Source of the DNA: Bryobacteraceae bacterium
GTDB lineage: Bacteria > Acidobacteriota > Terriglobia > Bryobacterales > Bryobacteraceae
Length of the DNA stretch: 35,551 nt
Direction: 5' to 3'
Assembly (NCBI GenBank): GCA_030041035.1
Contig: JASHOO010000640.1
Span: 1 to 35,551 of the forward strand
Below the pieces are notes generated by a model. That model was given only the letters and a program-made list of their open reading frames with translations. It ran no database searches and was not told the DNA's origin. Within the stretch, counting starts at the first letter, position 1, and every line of letters starts with the position of its first letter. Shown in pieces: positions 9,016 to 17,642 of this stretch. The translations under genes and the position numbers were made by a program.

Positions 9016-9656
9016 GTGCGACAATCAGCCGAATTCTGCGTTACACACTCAACGAACGTATCCTTCATTGGGTCGCGGGCCTGACGTACGTTTACCAGTT
9101 GCTCACCGGCCTCGCGTTCTATTCGCCGCACCTGTTCTGGATCGCCGTTTTGCTCGGGGGCGGTCCGACTTCGCGCTTCTGGCATCCCTGGGCCGGGCTG
9201 CTCTTCACCGTGGCGCTTTTTTGGATGCTGGAGGTCTGGCGCAATGATATGCGCATCACCGATGCGGATCGCGCCTGGGCAAAGGCCATGCCGCACTACA
9301 TCCGCAACGAGGACGAAGATCTTCCGCCAATCGACCGCTTTAATTACGGACAAAAGTATTTCTTCTGGGTGATGCTCTGGGCCGGCATCATCATGCTGAT
9401 TTCGGGTTTGGCGCTTTGGTTTCCCGAGAGAATTCCGTGGAATCTCCGATACCTTCGATACCTCGCCATACTGCTTCACGTCAGTGCTGCGTTAATCAGC
9501 ATCGGAGCGTTCATCATTCACGTCTATATGGGAACGGCCATGGTGCGCGGCGGATTCACTTCTATCATTCGCGGAGAGGTAACCCCGGCGTGGGCGAAGA
9601 TGCATCACCGGCTCTGGTACAACCGGATTATGGGAGCTGCCCCGACGCGAAGATGA
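9012..9656 (+). CDS. fdnI: Formate dehydrogenase cytochrome b556 (gamma) subunit
   Basis: The track ORF begins far upstream in another gene's frame; the true start is the ATG at 9012 that overlaps the beta stop (ATGA). The 214-residue product has about four membrane helices, for example YVYQLLTGLAFYSPHLFWIAVLL and FFWVMLWAGIIMLISGLALWF. Candidate heme-ligand histidines are in NERILHWVAG and in the last helix region LLHVSAALISIGAFIIHVYMG. Length and helix order fit FdnI/FdoI. It takes electrons from the beta subunit and reduces quinone in the membrane. It ends in another ATGA overlap with fdhE. Confidence 0.93.
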   Translation: MSATISRILRYTLNERILHWVAGLTYVYQLLTGLAFYSPHLFWIAVLLGGGPTSRFWHPWAGLLFTVALFWMLEVWRNDMRITDADRAWAKAMPHYIRNEDEDLPPIDRFNYGQKYFFWVMLWAGIIMLISGLALWFPERIPWNLRYLRYLAILLHVSAALISIGAFIIHVYMGTAMVRGGFTSIIRGEVTPAWAKMHHRLWYNRIMGAAPTRR

Positions 9657-10393
9657 TCGCGTCTCCGTGGGACCAGCGCATCGATCGCGCTCGGCAGTTG
9701 GTGCAAGCGCACGCAGCAGCCCGCGAGATTCTGCGGTTCTACGTTGACATCGCCGGACTTCAGAAATCCATCTACGAACGTCTCGATCCCACAATACCCC
9801 GGGGGACCGAGGTCCTCCTGCCGTATTTCCCTTCCCTGCTCTCGCTGGTCGCGCATACGGGGCCGGCACCGGTTGCACGCACTGCTGGGGAACTAGCAAA
9901 GAATCCCGCACAGTGGCCGACCCTGTTAGCCGATCCGCATGCAGACGAGCACCGGGGGTTTTTCACGCGAGTGCTGTTGCAGCCTTATTTCGAGTATCAG
10001 GCCCGCGGAAGCGGCGTCGTGAAAAGCGCCGTGCAGCCGGTTTGTCCGTTCTGCGGCGAGCGACCGCAGGTCGCCGTCTTGCGTGGCGAGGGTGAAGGCG
10101 GCAAGCGTTCTCTCGTCTGTTCGCTCTGTGCAACCGAATGGGAGTTCCGCCGACTCCTATGCCCCAATTGCGGCGAAGAGGCCGAGCGTAAGCTGCCGGT
10201 TTTTGTGGCCGAGGAGTTTCCGCATGTCCGCATCGAAGCCTGCGACACCTGCCGCACTTACATTAAAGCGGTGGATCTCACCCGGAATGGATTGGCTGTG
10301 CCGATAGTGGACGAGCTTGCCAGTGTGGCTCTGAACGTTTGGGCGGACGAGCGCGGATATGCGAAACGGCAACTGAATCTGTTGGGAATGTAG
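9653..10393 (+). CDS. fdhE: Formate dehydrogenase accessory protein FdhE
   Basis: The 246-residue product starts at ATG 9653, overlapping the gamma stop by ATGA. Four CxxC pairs are visible in the C-terminal half: CPFCGERP, CSLCATEW, CPNCGEEA and CDTCRTYI. This is the zinc/iron-binding rubredoxin-like pattern of FdhE. The N-terminal helical region includes ILRFYVDIAGLQ and LLPYFPSLLSLV. FdhE is a cytoplasmic factor needed for maturation of Tat-exported respiratory formate dehydrogenases, and its place as last gene of the operon supports this. FdhD, the sulfurtransferase usually also required, is not in the window. The gene ends seven bases before the end of the convergent next gene. Confidence 0.92.
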   Translation: MIASPWDQRIDRARQLVQAHAAAREILRFYVDIAGLQKSIYERLDPTIPRGTEVLLPYFPSLLSLVAHTGPAPVARTAGELAKNPAQWPTLLADPHADEHRGFFTRVLLQPYFEYQARGSGVVKSAVQPVCPFCGERPQVAVLRGEGEGGKRSLVCSLCATEWEFRRLLCPNCGEEAERKLPVFVAEEFPHVRIEACDTCRTYIKAVDLTRNGLAVPIVDELASVALNVWADERGYAKRQLNLLGM

Positions 10394-10399
10394 CGCTGC

Positions 10400-11488
10400 T
10401 TAGAGTTTCACCGCGGTAGCAACCGTTGTGGCGCGCAGCCGGCTCAAAACGCCCAGGAATTCGTCCAGTACCGCGGCCCGCTGGTTTTGCGCCTCGCACA
10501 AAGCGTGGAGCACCTCTCCCTGCCTGTCAAGACGCTCGCACCACGCATTCACTTTGGATGAGAGATCCGCCACCGTGGCGTGCAAAGGCTCCAGACTATC
10601 GACTTTCGCCTGCAACCCCGTAACCTGGTGGCGGTGCTCGCCCAGTTGACCGGACAATTCCTCGACGCGGCCCGCCAGCGTATCCATCCGTTCGCGCACA
10701 CCCTCGCGCAGCGACCGCATATCGGACTCGTGGCTGGCGTGAGCTTCCCGGCTGGCAGCCACTGCCTGGCAGAGCTCTTCGTATCGCTCCTGCGCTACGC
10801 CATTAACTACCTGCTGCCCGAAAACCACCTCGGCCAACTGCTCGAAGCGCACCGTCAGACTGTCAAGCTGCTGGCCGGCCGAATTCCGCCAGCTGACGCC
10901 CTGTTGCGCGAGGTCCTGAATGGCGGCGAGAAAGACGCCGGCGCTCTCCGCAATCCGCGTCAGGATGGCTGCTGCGGTCTGCTCCCCCTCGTTCCGCTGC
11001 AGGGCTGCCGCAGCCTCGTGAACCCGGCCCTCGATCGAAGCGCGAACACTATCATCGGTCGGCTGCGCCGCGCGAGGCTCCTCCGCGATGAATCCCTCCG
11101 TGTCCCGCACCAACTCTTCGTTCATACACTCCTCCAGCGGCGCAGCGGGCTTGATACGATGCGTATCGCACGGCAGTTTCCAATAGCAATCCAGCACTCC
11201 ACACAGCTTCTCTCTCGGAATCTTTGGCGGAGCCAGGGCCCCCTCAGGTAACGGAATCAACGGAGATTCCCAGCCGAAGCAGGGCGTGCAACGCTCTTTA
11301 TGCTGCAGGAAACGGACTGCGTCGATGAGGGCCAGATTGGAAATCGCGTCTGCGCAGCCCAAGGCCCTGGCCTTTTCTTCGACCGCCACGCGCAGACTAA
11401 AGTACTGAGAAGTACAAGCCAAAGCTTCACCAGTTTCGGGGACGTTGGTAGTATACAGCATCACGCCGCAGTGCTCGCAGCGAAGCAC
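10400..11488 (-). CDS. Orphan protein: N-terminal Cys motifs plus long helical/coiled-coil tail
   Basis: I do not recognise this 362-residue protein. The N-terminal part has CEHCG at the start, CTPCFGW around residue 68 and CGVLDCYWKLPC around residue 96, suggesting a metal-binding module. After an acidic linker (about 120-150) the rest is highly charged and helix-forming. It has heptad-like stretches such as LREGVRERMDTLAGRVEELSG and VTGLQAKVDSLEPLHATVADL, reminiscent of chemoreceptor or tropomyosin-like coiled coils. There is no signal peptide or membrane segment. The start is GTG (11488) with no clear Shine-Dalgarno; an in-frame ATG nine codons later is an alternative. It converges on fdhE with a 6-bp gap, so adjacency says little about function. 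Confidence 0.65.
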   Translation of the reverse strand: MLRCEHCGVMLYTTNVPETGEALACTSQYFSLRVAVEEKARALGCADAISNLALIDAVRFLQHKERCTPCFGWESPLIPLPEGALAPPKIPREKLCGVLDCYWKLPCDTHRIKPAAPLEECMNEELVRDTEGFIAEEPRAAQPTDDSVRASIEGRVHEAAAALQRNEGEQTAAAILTRIAESAGVFLAAIQDLAQQGVSWRNSAGQQLDSLTVRFEQLAEVVFGQQVVNGVAQERYEELCQAVAASREAHASHESDMRSLREGVRERMDTLAGRVEELSGQLGEHRHQVTGLQAKVDSLEPLHATVADLSSKVNAWCERLDRQGEVLHALCEAQNQRAAVLDEFLGVLSRLRATTVATAVKL

Positions 11489-11512
11489 ATGAAGATTTGA
11501 TTAATTTCGGCG

Positions 11513-12016
11513 TTACCGGCGCCGCGCCGGCGTTTCGTCTTCGAACATTCCCGTTTGCCGGTTCTTGCGGACGCGGTCAGCCGGGAAGTAGCGGCCGTTC
11601 ATGGCCACGTAGACGCCCGCGGGCAAGGTCTGCGCGAATGCCAGCGCACTGCCCAGATTGAACAGGCCGTCGGAACTGCCGAACTTGTACGGCACCATCG
11701 CGCCGGTAAGCACAATCGTTTTGTCGCGGATGTTCGCCGCGAGAACGCGCGCCGTATCGACCATGGTGTCGGTTCCGTGCGTGATCACAATGCGGCTCTC
11801 AGGCGCGTTCCGGCACTGCTCCAGGATGATCTCGCGGTCGGCGTCGGTCATCTCCAGACTGTCGATCATCATGAGCGTGCGGATGTCCAGCTTGAGATTC
11901 GACCGGCCTAGGCGGAGCATCTCAGGAACATGCGAGTCCTTGAAGTACAGCTTGCCGGTAAGCTCGTCGTATTCCTTGTCGAACGTGCCACCGGTGACAA
12001 AAATGCGAATGGTCAC
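11513..12016 (-). CDS. Stand-alone asparaginase N-terminal domain protein
   Basis: The 167-residue product is an L-asparaginase-family N-domain. It has TGGTFDK near the start (first catalytic Thr), ITHGTDTMVDTA in the middle (second catalytic Thr-Asp pair) and VLTGAMVPYKFGSSDG. RYFPADRVRKNRQTG appears to hold the catalytic Lys position. Full enzymes are about 320-350 residues with a C-terminal domain that completes the active site across a dimer; here the protein stops after the N-domain with a basic RRR tail. Such short family members exist, but their activity is unclear to me. The start codon is GTG, immediately preceded by the heptamer repeat rather than a Shine-Dalgarno. Confidence 0.8.
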   Translation of the reverse strand: MTIRIFVTGGTFDKEYDELTGKLYFKDSHVPEMLRLGRSNLKLDIRTLMMIDSLEMTDADREIILEQCRNAPESRIVITHGTDTMVDTARVLAANIRDKTIVLTGAMVPYKFGSSDGLFNLGSALAFAQTLPAGVYVAMNGRYFPADRVRKNRQTGMFEDETPARRR

Positions 12017-12089
12017 AGGTTTCAGGTTTCAGGTGTCAGGTTCCAGCGCGCAGAATCCGGTTTGCGGGCACCTGACACCTGGCACCTAG
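12016..12089. repeat. Heptamer tandem repeats in inverted arrangement
   Basis: The left arm has four 7-bp units of the form CAGGTTT/CAGGTGT/CAGGTTC (12016-12043). The right arm has three units in the opposite sense, CACCTGA, CACCTGG and CACCTAG (12069-12089). The arms contain a perfect 12-bp inverted repeat (12030-12041 with 12070-12081) around a 28-base loop. The right arm supplies the stop codon of the M16 peptidase and the left arm forms the leader up to the GTG start of the asparaginase-domain gene. I recall similar CAGGTTTCAGGTGTCAGG-type repeats from acidobacterial intergenic DNA, but cannot check this. Confidence 0.7.
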
Positions 12090-13429
12090 CAACTGAGATC
12101 TTCTCTCCCGATCTTGAACCCGTTGAGATTTCCCAGCACCGTCACGCCGATGTGCTTCTGGTCGAAGAAGGTTCGCGCGATGCGCTGCACATCGTCGGCG
12201 GTAACCTGTTCGATCGATTCCGCCAGTTCATCCAGCGTGAAGAAGCGGTGGAAGTACATCTCCTGGCGCGCCAGGTTGGACATGCGGCTCGAGGTCGATT
12301 CGAGACTCAGCATCAGCGAACCCTTCAAGTGATCCTTGGCGCGGCGTAGTTCTTCCTCGGTGATCCGCTCGTGCTTGAGCTGCAGGAATTCCTTCAGGAT
12401 CGATTCGATCACCTTGCGCACGCTTTCGACCGAAGTGCCGGCGTAGATCGAGAGACATCCGGTGTCGCGGTACGGATTGAGCTCCGAGAAAACCGCATAC
12501 GCCAGCCCCTGGCGCTCGCGAATATTCTGGAAAAGACGCGAGCTCATACCGCCGCCGAGCAGTGTGTTCAGTACGTAGCAGCCGAACCTGTCTTCGTGCG
12601 GGACCGGATAAGAGGGTACGCCCACACACAAGTGCACCTGCTCGAGCGACTTCTTATTGCGCAGCGTGATGCGCGCGTGCGTGACCGGTGGCCGCTCGGC
12701 CGGCAGCGGGTCGTATGGCTTCATGTCGGCGAAATGCTGGCCGGCTAGGTTCGCTAAATCCTTGTGCGTCAGATTACCCGCGGCCGTGATCACCAGATTC
12801 GTAGGCGAGTAGGCCTGATGGTAATACGACTCGATCATGGGGCGGTCGAAGCGCTTAACCGTCTCACGCGTTCCCAGAATCGGCTTGCCCAGCGGGTGAT
12901 CCTTCCAGAAATTGGAAGAGAAAATCTCGTGGACCAGGTAATCGGGGCTGTCCTCGTCCATTTTCAGTTCTTCCAGGATCACGCCCTTTTCCTTGTCCAT
13001 ATCTTCTTCACGGAAAAGAGGATTCAGCACCAGATCGGCCAGCACATCAAAGGCGAGCGGCAGATGCTGATCGAGCACCTTGGTGTTGAAGCAGACCATT
13101 TCCTTCGAAGTGAAGGCGTCGAGGTTGCCGCCGATGGAATCGACCGAACGGGCGATGTCTTCCGCCGACCGCTCGGTCGTCCCCTTAAACACCATGTGCT
13201 CAATGAAATGCGAAAGGCCATTCTGCTCCGGCGTTTCCCGCCGCGACCCGATCCCCACCCAGATGCCCACCGAAACCGAGCGTACATGCGGCATGGTTTC
13301 GCTGATCACACGCAGACCGTTGGGTAACGTAGTGGTTTCGATATCGCGCGCTGGGGACGGCGTATTTTCCATGGAAAGCTGGCGGAGGGCCTGCATCCTT
13401 TTTACCATTTTTGGGCCTTTTTCCGCCAC
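12086..13429 (-). CDS. M16 family (insulinase-like) zinc peptidase
   Basis: The 447-residue protein has the inverted zinc motif H74-F-I-E77-H78 in [15 protein letters not shown] conserved acidic stretch about 75 residues later ([13 protein letters not shown]) would supply the third ligand. The C-terminal half has the R/Y-type features of the second M16 domain, with [25 protein letters not shown]. No signal peptide is evident. It resembles the processing-peptidase/PqqL-like single-chain bacterial members that act as homodimers. The GTG at 13429 has no ribosome site; the ATG at 13408 follows AAAAAGG and may be the real start. The stop codon lies within the downstream heptamer repeat. It is divergent from rlmN. 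Confidence 0.92.
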   Translation of the reverse strand: MAEKGPKMVKRMQALRQLSMENTPSPARDIETTTLPNGLRVISETMPHVRSVSVGIWVGIGSRRETPEQNGLSHFIEHMVFKGTTERSAEDIARSVDSIGGNLDAFTSKEMVCFNTKVLDQHLPLAFDVLADLVLNPLFREEDMDKEKGVILEELKMDEDSPDYLVHEIFSSNFWKDHPLGKPILGTRETVKRFDRPMIESYYHQAYSPTNLVITAAGNLTHKDLANLAGQHFADMKPYDPLPAERPPVTHARITLRNKKSLEQVHLCVGVPSYPVPHEDRFGCYVLNTLLGGGMSSRLFQNIRERQGLAYAVFSELNPYRDTGCLSIYAGTSVESVRKVIESILKEFLQLKHERITEEELRRAKDHLKGSLMLSLESTSSRMSNLARQEMYFHRFFTLDELAESIEQVTADDVQRIARTFFDQKHIGVTVLGNLNGFKIGREDLSC

Positions 13430-13458
13430 CGGAAGGGACCGTGTTAGACTGGAGAAAA

Positions 13459-14487
13459 ATGCCGCAAGCTCTTCTAGGCATGGAGGTTAGCGAAATCCAG
13501 GAGATCCTTGGTCCGGAGCAGCCGGAGTATCGCGCCCGCCAGCTTTACGAAGCCCTTTACCACTCCCAAGCCACTGATTTAATTCAGATTACTACCCTCC
13601 CGGGGACCCTCCGCGACCGCCTTGCCTCAAACCACACCGTGGGGCAGCCGACGGCCGAGCGCCGGTACGAATCGAGTGACGGCACGCGGCGATATTTGCT
13701 GCTCCTCGACGACGGCCGGACGGTCGAAACCGTTTGGATGCCGGAACAGACCCGCGACACGCTGTGCGTTTCGAGCCAAGTCGGATGCCCGGTGGATTGC
13801 AAGTTCTGCATGACCGCGCTGATGGGTCTTGAGCGCAACCTCACGGCGGGCGAGATTGTGGGCCAGGTGCTCTACGTGGCGCGCGACAACGGGCTGCTGG
13901 GCGAGGGCTCGCGCCTGAATATCGTCATGATGGGGATGGGCGAGCCGCTGTTGAACCTGGCCAACGTGGTGAAAGCCACGCGCATCCTCGTGGACCCGCA
14001 GGGCGTCGGGCTTTCGGAAAAGCGCATCACGCTCTCGACAGCAGGCATCGTGCCCAAGATTGCCGAGCTGGGCGCGGAGCCGGTGCGCCCGAAGCTCGCG
14101 GTTTCGCTCAATGCGTCAACGGAAGAAATGCGGCAGGAGCTGATGCCCATCACGCGCAAGTACCATCTCAAGGACCTGCTGGAGGCTTGCCGTGCGTTCC
14201 CACTGCGGCCGTGGGAGAAGCTGACCTTCGAATACGTGCTGCTCAAGGGCGTCAACGATACGGATGCCGATGCGCGCCGGGTGGTGAAGCTGCTGGCAAA
14301 TCTCAACTGCAAAGTGAACCTGATCGCGCTCAATCCAGGGCCGGGGATTCCGTTCGAGACGCCGGAACCGGAGCGCGTGCAGTCGTTTCAGGCGCTAGTG
14401 CGCCGTGCGATGCCGTGCTTCATCCGGAAACCGCGCGGTCTGGACATTTTCGCGGCTTGCGGGCAGTTGAAGAGAAACCAGGGGTAG
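13459..14487 (+). CDS. rlmN: 23S rRNA (adenine2503-C2) methyltransferase, radical SAM
   Basis: The protein is 342 residues when started at ATG 13459, which has GGAG four bases upstream; the track start at 13411 would overlap the divergent peptidase. The radical SAM motif is C110-x3-C114-x2-C117 (CPVDCKFC). The SAM-binding stretch [10 protein letters not shown] follows, and the C-terminal FAACGQL carries Cys334, the position that is methylated and forms the adduct with the substrate adenine. The length and both cysteine sites fit RlmN, which modifies A2503 of 23S rRNA and A37 of some tRNAs, and exclude the antibiotic-resistance homologue only by context. Confidence 0.95.
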   Translation: MPQALLGMEVSEIQEILGPEQPEYRARQLYEALYHSQATDLIQITTLPGTLRDRLASNHTVGQPTAERRYESSDGTRRYLLLLDDGRTVETVWMPEQTRDTLCVSSQVGCPVDCKFCMTALMGLERNLTAGEIVGQVLYVARDNGLLGEGSRLNIVMMGMGEPLLNLANVVKATRILVDPQGVGLSEKRITLSTAGIVPKIAELGAEPVRPKLAVSLNASTEEMRQELMPITRKYHLKDLLEACRAFPLRPWEKLTFEYVLLKGVNDTDADARRVVKLLANLNCKVNLIALNPGPGIPFETPEPERVQSFQALVRRAMPCFIRKPRGLDIFAACGQLKRNQG

Positions 14488-14611
14488 GGAGCGGCGGACT
14501 AGCATCACAGTAGCGCAGCAATCTGCCGTCGCAACCCATTTGTGACCTGTTCGTAAACAAGAATTCACCTGCCTCTTATATGCTCTCTGGTCAGCAATAT
14601 CAAGGAGACCT

Positions 14612-16228
14612 ATGGCTTCTGCCGCGGCAATACCCTCACCAGCTAAACCTTCCTCTCTACTGGATCAGAAGATGGCCAAAGGCCACGGGCGAGCCCCGTT
14701 GCTTATATTTGGCGTTGTGCTGCTAATCGGAGTGCTCTACACGGGGTGGAGTCTGGTGAACGACCTGTCTCAGGTGAAGTCGACGTCGATATTCCCCTAT
14801 CTGCTCCTGGGCATCGCGCTGCTGGTGGCGCTTGGATTCGAGTTCGTCAACGGGTTTCACGATACGGCAAACGCCGTGGCCACCGTCATTTACACCCACT
14901 CGCTGGAGCCCCACATGGCGGTGATGTGGTCGGGCGCGTGGAACTTCCTGGGGGTGATGGTGTCGAGCGGTGCGGTGGCGTTTAGCATCATCTCATTGTT
15001 GCCGGTCGAGTTGATCCTGCAAGTCGGCAGCTCGGCGGGTTTTGCCATGGTGTTCGCTCTGCTGGTGGCGGCCATCATCTGGAATCTCGGGACCTGGTCG
15101 TTCGGCCTGCCGGCCTCGAGCTCTCACACACTCATCGGATCGGTCATTGGGGTTGGTCTCGCGAACCAAGTCATGGCGGTGAAGACCGGGACGAGCGGCG
15201 TAGATTGGGGCCAGGCGGCCAACATCGGGAAATCGCTAATACTCTCTCCGCTAGTCGGATTTGCGGTCGCGTATCTGTTGCTTCTGGGAGTCAAGGCCCT
15301 GATCCCGGACAAGCGCTTGTATCAGGCGCCCGAAGGGGAAGCGCCGCCACCGTTCTGGATTCGCGGCTTGCTGCTCCTGACCTGCACCGGCGTGAGTTTC
15401 TTCCATGGCTCCAACGACGGTCAGAAAGGCATGGGGCTCATCATGCTCATCCTGATCGGTACGTGGCCCACGGCGTACGCGCTCAACCACGCCGTCACCG
15501 CGAAACAGTCGCAGGATTTTATCGCGGTCTCCAGGCAGGCCGTGGATACGCTGAATCACTATGTCACTGCCTCCACGGTCATGGGTGATCCGCGAGAGGA
15601 TGTGACTGAGTACGTGCGCACGCGCGACTTCAAGCCGAGCACTGTGCTTGGGTTGCGTGAGCTGGTCAACGACATGGCCAATGAGATGTCGATTTTCAAG
15701 CTGTTGTCGAAGGTTCCGCCCGAGCGGACGCGCAACTTCCGCAACGATATGTACCTAGTCAGTGAGGCTCTTCGGCTGATGCAGAAATCCGGGCAGCCGC
15801 AACTCGCGGCGGCGGATGCGGACGTGCTGAAGAACTACAAGGGGCACATCGACAAGGCTACGCGGTTCATCCCGGTCTGGGTAAAAGTAGCGGTGGCGCT
15901 GGCACTGGGCCTGGGCACGATGGTGGGATGGAAGCGCATTGTCGTGACGGTGGGCGAGAAGATCGGCAAGAATCACCTGACGTACGCACAGGGAGCAGCC
16001 GCTGAAATCACGGCCATGGCTACGATCGGCGCTGCGGACGGCTTCGGGTTGCCGGTGAGCACGACGCACGTGCTCTCTTCAGGCATCGCAGGCACAATGG
16101 CGGCCAATCACTCGGGCCTCCAGTGGGCCACCGTGCGAAACCTCCTGATGGCGTGGGTGCTCACATTGCCAGCCTCGATCGTGCTCGCAGGTTTCCTGTT
16201 CTGGGCATTCCGCAGCATGGCGGCGTGA
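14612..16228 (+). CDS. Inorganic phosphate transporter, PiT (PHO4) family
   Basis: The 538-residue multi-pass membrane protein has the two PHO4 signature repeats. One is near the N-terminus (FEFVNGFHDTANAVATVIYTH) and one near the C-terminus (AADGFGLPVSTTHVLSSGIAG). Between them are GLPASSSHTLIGSVIG and FFHGSNDGQKGMGLIML, and a soluble central loop of about 120 residues (SRQAVDTLNHYVTAS to KNYKGHIDKATRF). PiT proteins take up phosphate, usually as metal-phosphate, with protons. The ATG at 14612 has a strong AAGGAG four bases upstream. The 124-bp upstream region shows no convincing promoter or Pho box. No PhoU-like partner gene is adjacent; the central loop may play a regulatory part, which is speculative. 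Confidence 0.93.
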   Translation: MASAAAIPSPAKPSSLLDQKMAKGHGRAPLLIFGVVLLIGVLYTGWSLVNDLSQVKSTSIFPYLLLGIALLVALGFEFVNGFHDTANAVATVIYTHSLEPHMAVMWSGAWNFLGVMVSSGAVAFSIISLLPVELILQVGSSAGFAMVFALLVAAIIWNLGTWSFGLPASSSHTLIGSVIGVGLANQVMAVKTGTSGVDWGQAANIGKSLILSPLVGFAVAYLLLLGVKALIPDKRLYQAPEGEAPPPFWIRGLLLLTCTGVSFFHGSNDGQKGMGLIMLILIGTWPTAYALNHAVTAKQSQDFIAVSRQAVDTLNHYVTASTVMGDPREDVTEYVRTRDFKPSTVLGLRELVNDMANEMSIFKLLSKVPPERTRNFRNDMYLVSEALRLMQKSGQPQLAAADADVLKNYKGHIDKATRFIPVWVKVAVALALGLGTMVGWKRIVVTVGEKIGKNHLTYAQGAAAEITAMATIGAADGFGLPVSTTHVLSSGIAGTMAANHSGLQWATVRNLLMAWVLTLPASIVLAGFLFWAFRSMAA

Positions 16229-16240
16229 GGCCAGCGGCCG

Positions 16241-16267
16241 GCGCGGCGGAAGCCATCTAGGCCGCGC
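16241..16267. terminator. Candidate bidirectional terminator between converging genes
   Basis: A 7-bp perfect stem, GCGCGGC (16241-16247) with GCCGCGC (16261-16267), lies between the PiT stop and the end of the minus-strand membrane protein, whose stop codon falls in the loop. There is no T-run on either side, so intrinsic termination is only possible, not demonstrated. Confidence 0.35.
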
Positions 16268-17183
16268 GGCGCGCGTTGGCGTCGCGGCTGCCCTGCGACA
16301 CGCGGCGAAAAGCCTCCAACTGATACGCTGGACCGAGAGCGTAAGCGGCTCCCGCCAGGAACCACGCGCACCAGCTGAGTGCCTGCGCGATTTGGGACGT
16401 GCTGCCCTGCGATGCAGCCAGGAGTAAGATATCGCCCAGAGCGTGAAGCACGATGCCGGCGGCGAAGGCTCCCCAGCATTTTGCGATGAGGCCCCAACCG
16501 GTGCCCAGCACGGGGCGCAGGATGCACATGGCCTCAAACAGAAGCACAATGAGAAGCGGATCGCTAGGCCATCCCAGAATCTGAAACCCGCCGCTGATTT
16601 TGCCGGTGCTAAGGAGCTGCTGCACCAGCCGGGCTTCGTGCACCGTATACAGCATCATGGCGCCGGCCAGCAGCCAGGCCCAGCGCGCCAAGTGGGGAAA
16701 CAGGCCGGAGCGGCGATACGCGCGCAATACGAACGAGAGGCCGCAGGCAAGCAGAGTCATCTGAAACGGGCCGCCCAGGAGCAATCCTACCCGCCCAAAC
16801 AATTTGATGGCAGGAGCCGGCCAGCCGGTGGCCGTGTGCATCAGGGGATTTAACGGGGTGTAGGCGCCCAGCACGTGTGAGAATAGACTTCCGGCCACGT
16901 TGACAGCGGCGGCCAGCATGATCAGCAACCATGCCTGACGGAGCAGATCGTTTTTCGAGAACTGGCGCCAGCAGTGCATACTGAACCAAAATCCGGTCGT
17001 ACTCACTGCCACCAGGAACAGTGCGCCGGGATAGCGGAAGAAGTCCCCAAGCAGCGCCGGCCTTCCCGCCACCCAGGCCGCCACAGCCATGGTCACGCCA
17101 ACGGCCAGGTGGGCGGCAGTAGCCGCGCCAATCAGCCACACAACCGGCGGCGCCGGCGTCCAAAGATCTCGCAGTGCCTTCAT
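16257..17183 (-). CDS. Polytopic membrane protein coupled to anti-sigma factor
   Basis: The 308-residue protein is almost entirely hydrophobic, with about eight candidate helices, for example VVWLIGAATAAHLAVGVTMAVAAWV, FLVAVSTTGFWFSMHCW and GAFAAGIVLHALGDILLLAA. I recognise no enzymatic motif. Scattered His, Arg and Glu within or between helices (YTVHEARLVQQLL) could be functional. It is the last gene of a three-gene minus-strand set. Its ATG overlaps the anti-sigma stop (TCAT on the plus strand), so its synthesis is tied to the anti-sigma factor. A role in sensing or in anchoring the soluble anti-sigma protein is inference from context. Confidence 0.75.
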   Translation of the reverse strand: MKALRDLWTPAPPVVWLIGAATAAHLAVGVTMAVAAWVAGRPALLGDFFRYPGALFLVAVSTTGFWFSMHCWRQFSKNDLLRQAWLLIMLAAAVNVAGSLFSHVLGAYTPLNPLMHTATGWPAPAIKLFGRVGLLLGGPFQMTLLACGLSFVLRAYRRSGLFPHLARWAWLLAGAMMLYTVHEARLVQQLLSTGKISGGFQILGWPSDPLLIVLLFEAMCILRPVLGTGWGLIAKCWGAFAAGIVLHALGDILLLAASQGSTSQIAQALSWCAWFLAGAAYALGPAYQLEAFRRVSQGSRDANARRAA

Positions 17184-17635
17184 TTCGGCTGTCCCGCGGA
17201 GACCGCACCATCGAATTCAATACCCTCGATGGCACGGCTCGCCAGCACGGCGGCGGCTCTCTCGCCCAGGAATGCCGCAAACATGGGAAGAACGTTGGGA
17301 TGTCGGCGTTCGGCGCCCAACTCCCGGGTCATTGACTCCGCGGCGCGCGAACCGAAGAACATCCGCAATTGCGCGGCCACCCGCTCCCGGACCTCTGGCT
17401 TGACTGCACGACCCTGCGTGAGCTGCCACTCACGCAGCCCCGCGAGCAGCGTTTCGAGACCCTGCTCCAACCTCGGCTTCTCCACAGGAGTTGCAGATTC
17501 GAGGGAAACCAGTTGCTCGAATTCCTTTTCGAGCCGTTCCAACTCGCGGCGGCATTCCGCGCAGCGCTCCAGATGCGCCGCCAGTTTGCCAGCGCGGCGG
17601 CGGGCCAGCTCCCCGTCCCGGTAAGCCAGCAGCAT
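17180..17635 (-). CDS. Soluble zinc-binding anti-sigma factor (ZAS type)
   Basis: The 151-residue product begins MLLAYRDGELARRR and contains H21-x3-C25-x2-C28 (HLERCAECRREL), the hallmark of zinc-associated anti-sigma domains. A leucine/glutamate-rich helix follows. There is no transmembrane segment, unlike many ZAS proteins; the following membrane protein may take that role. It starts seven bases after the sigma-factor stop. In-frame codons upstream of the ATG read HPDIE, typical of the start of this domain, so a rare ATT start inside the sigma gene is conceivable. It should bind and inhibit the adjacent ECF sigma factor. Confidence 0.82.
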   Translation of the reverse strand: MLLAYRDGELARRRAGKLAAHLERCAECRRELERLEKEFEQLVSLESATPVEKPRLEQGLETLLAGLREWQLTQGRAVKPEVRERVAAQLRMFFGSRAAESMTRELGAERRHPNVLPMFAAFLGERAAAVLASRAIEGIEFDGAVSAGQPK

Positions 17636-17642
17636 TTCAATA

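Noticed and set aside
14488-14611. Pho box or promoter upstream of the PiT transporter
   Set aside because: TTCGTA and TTATAT are poor matches and no repeated PhoB-like motif is present.
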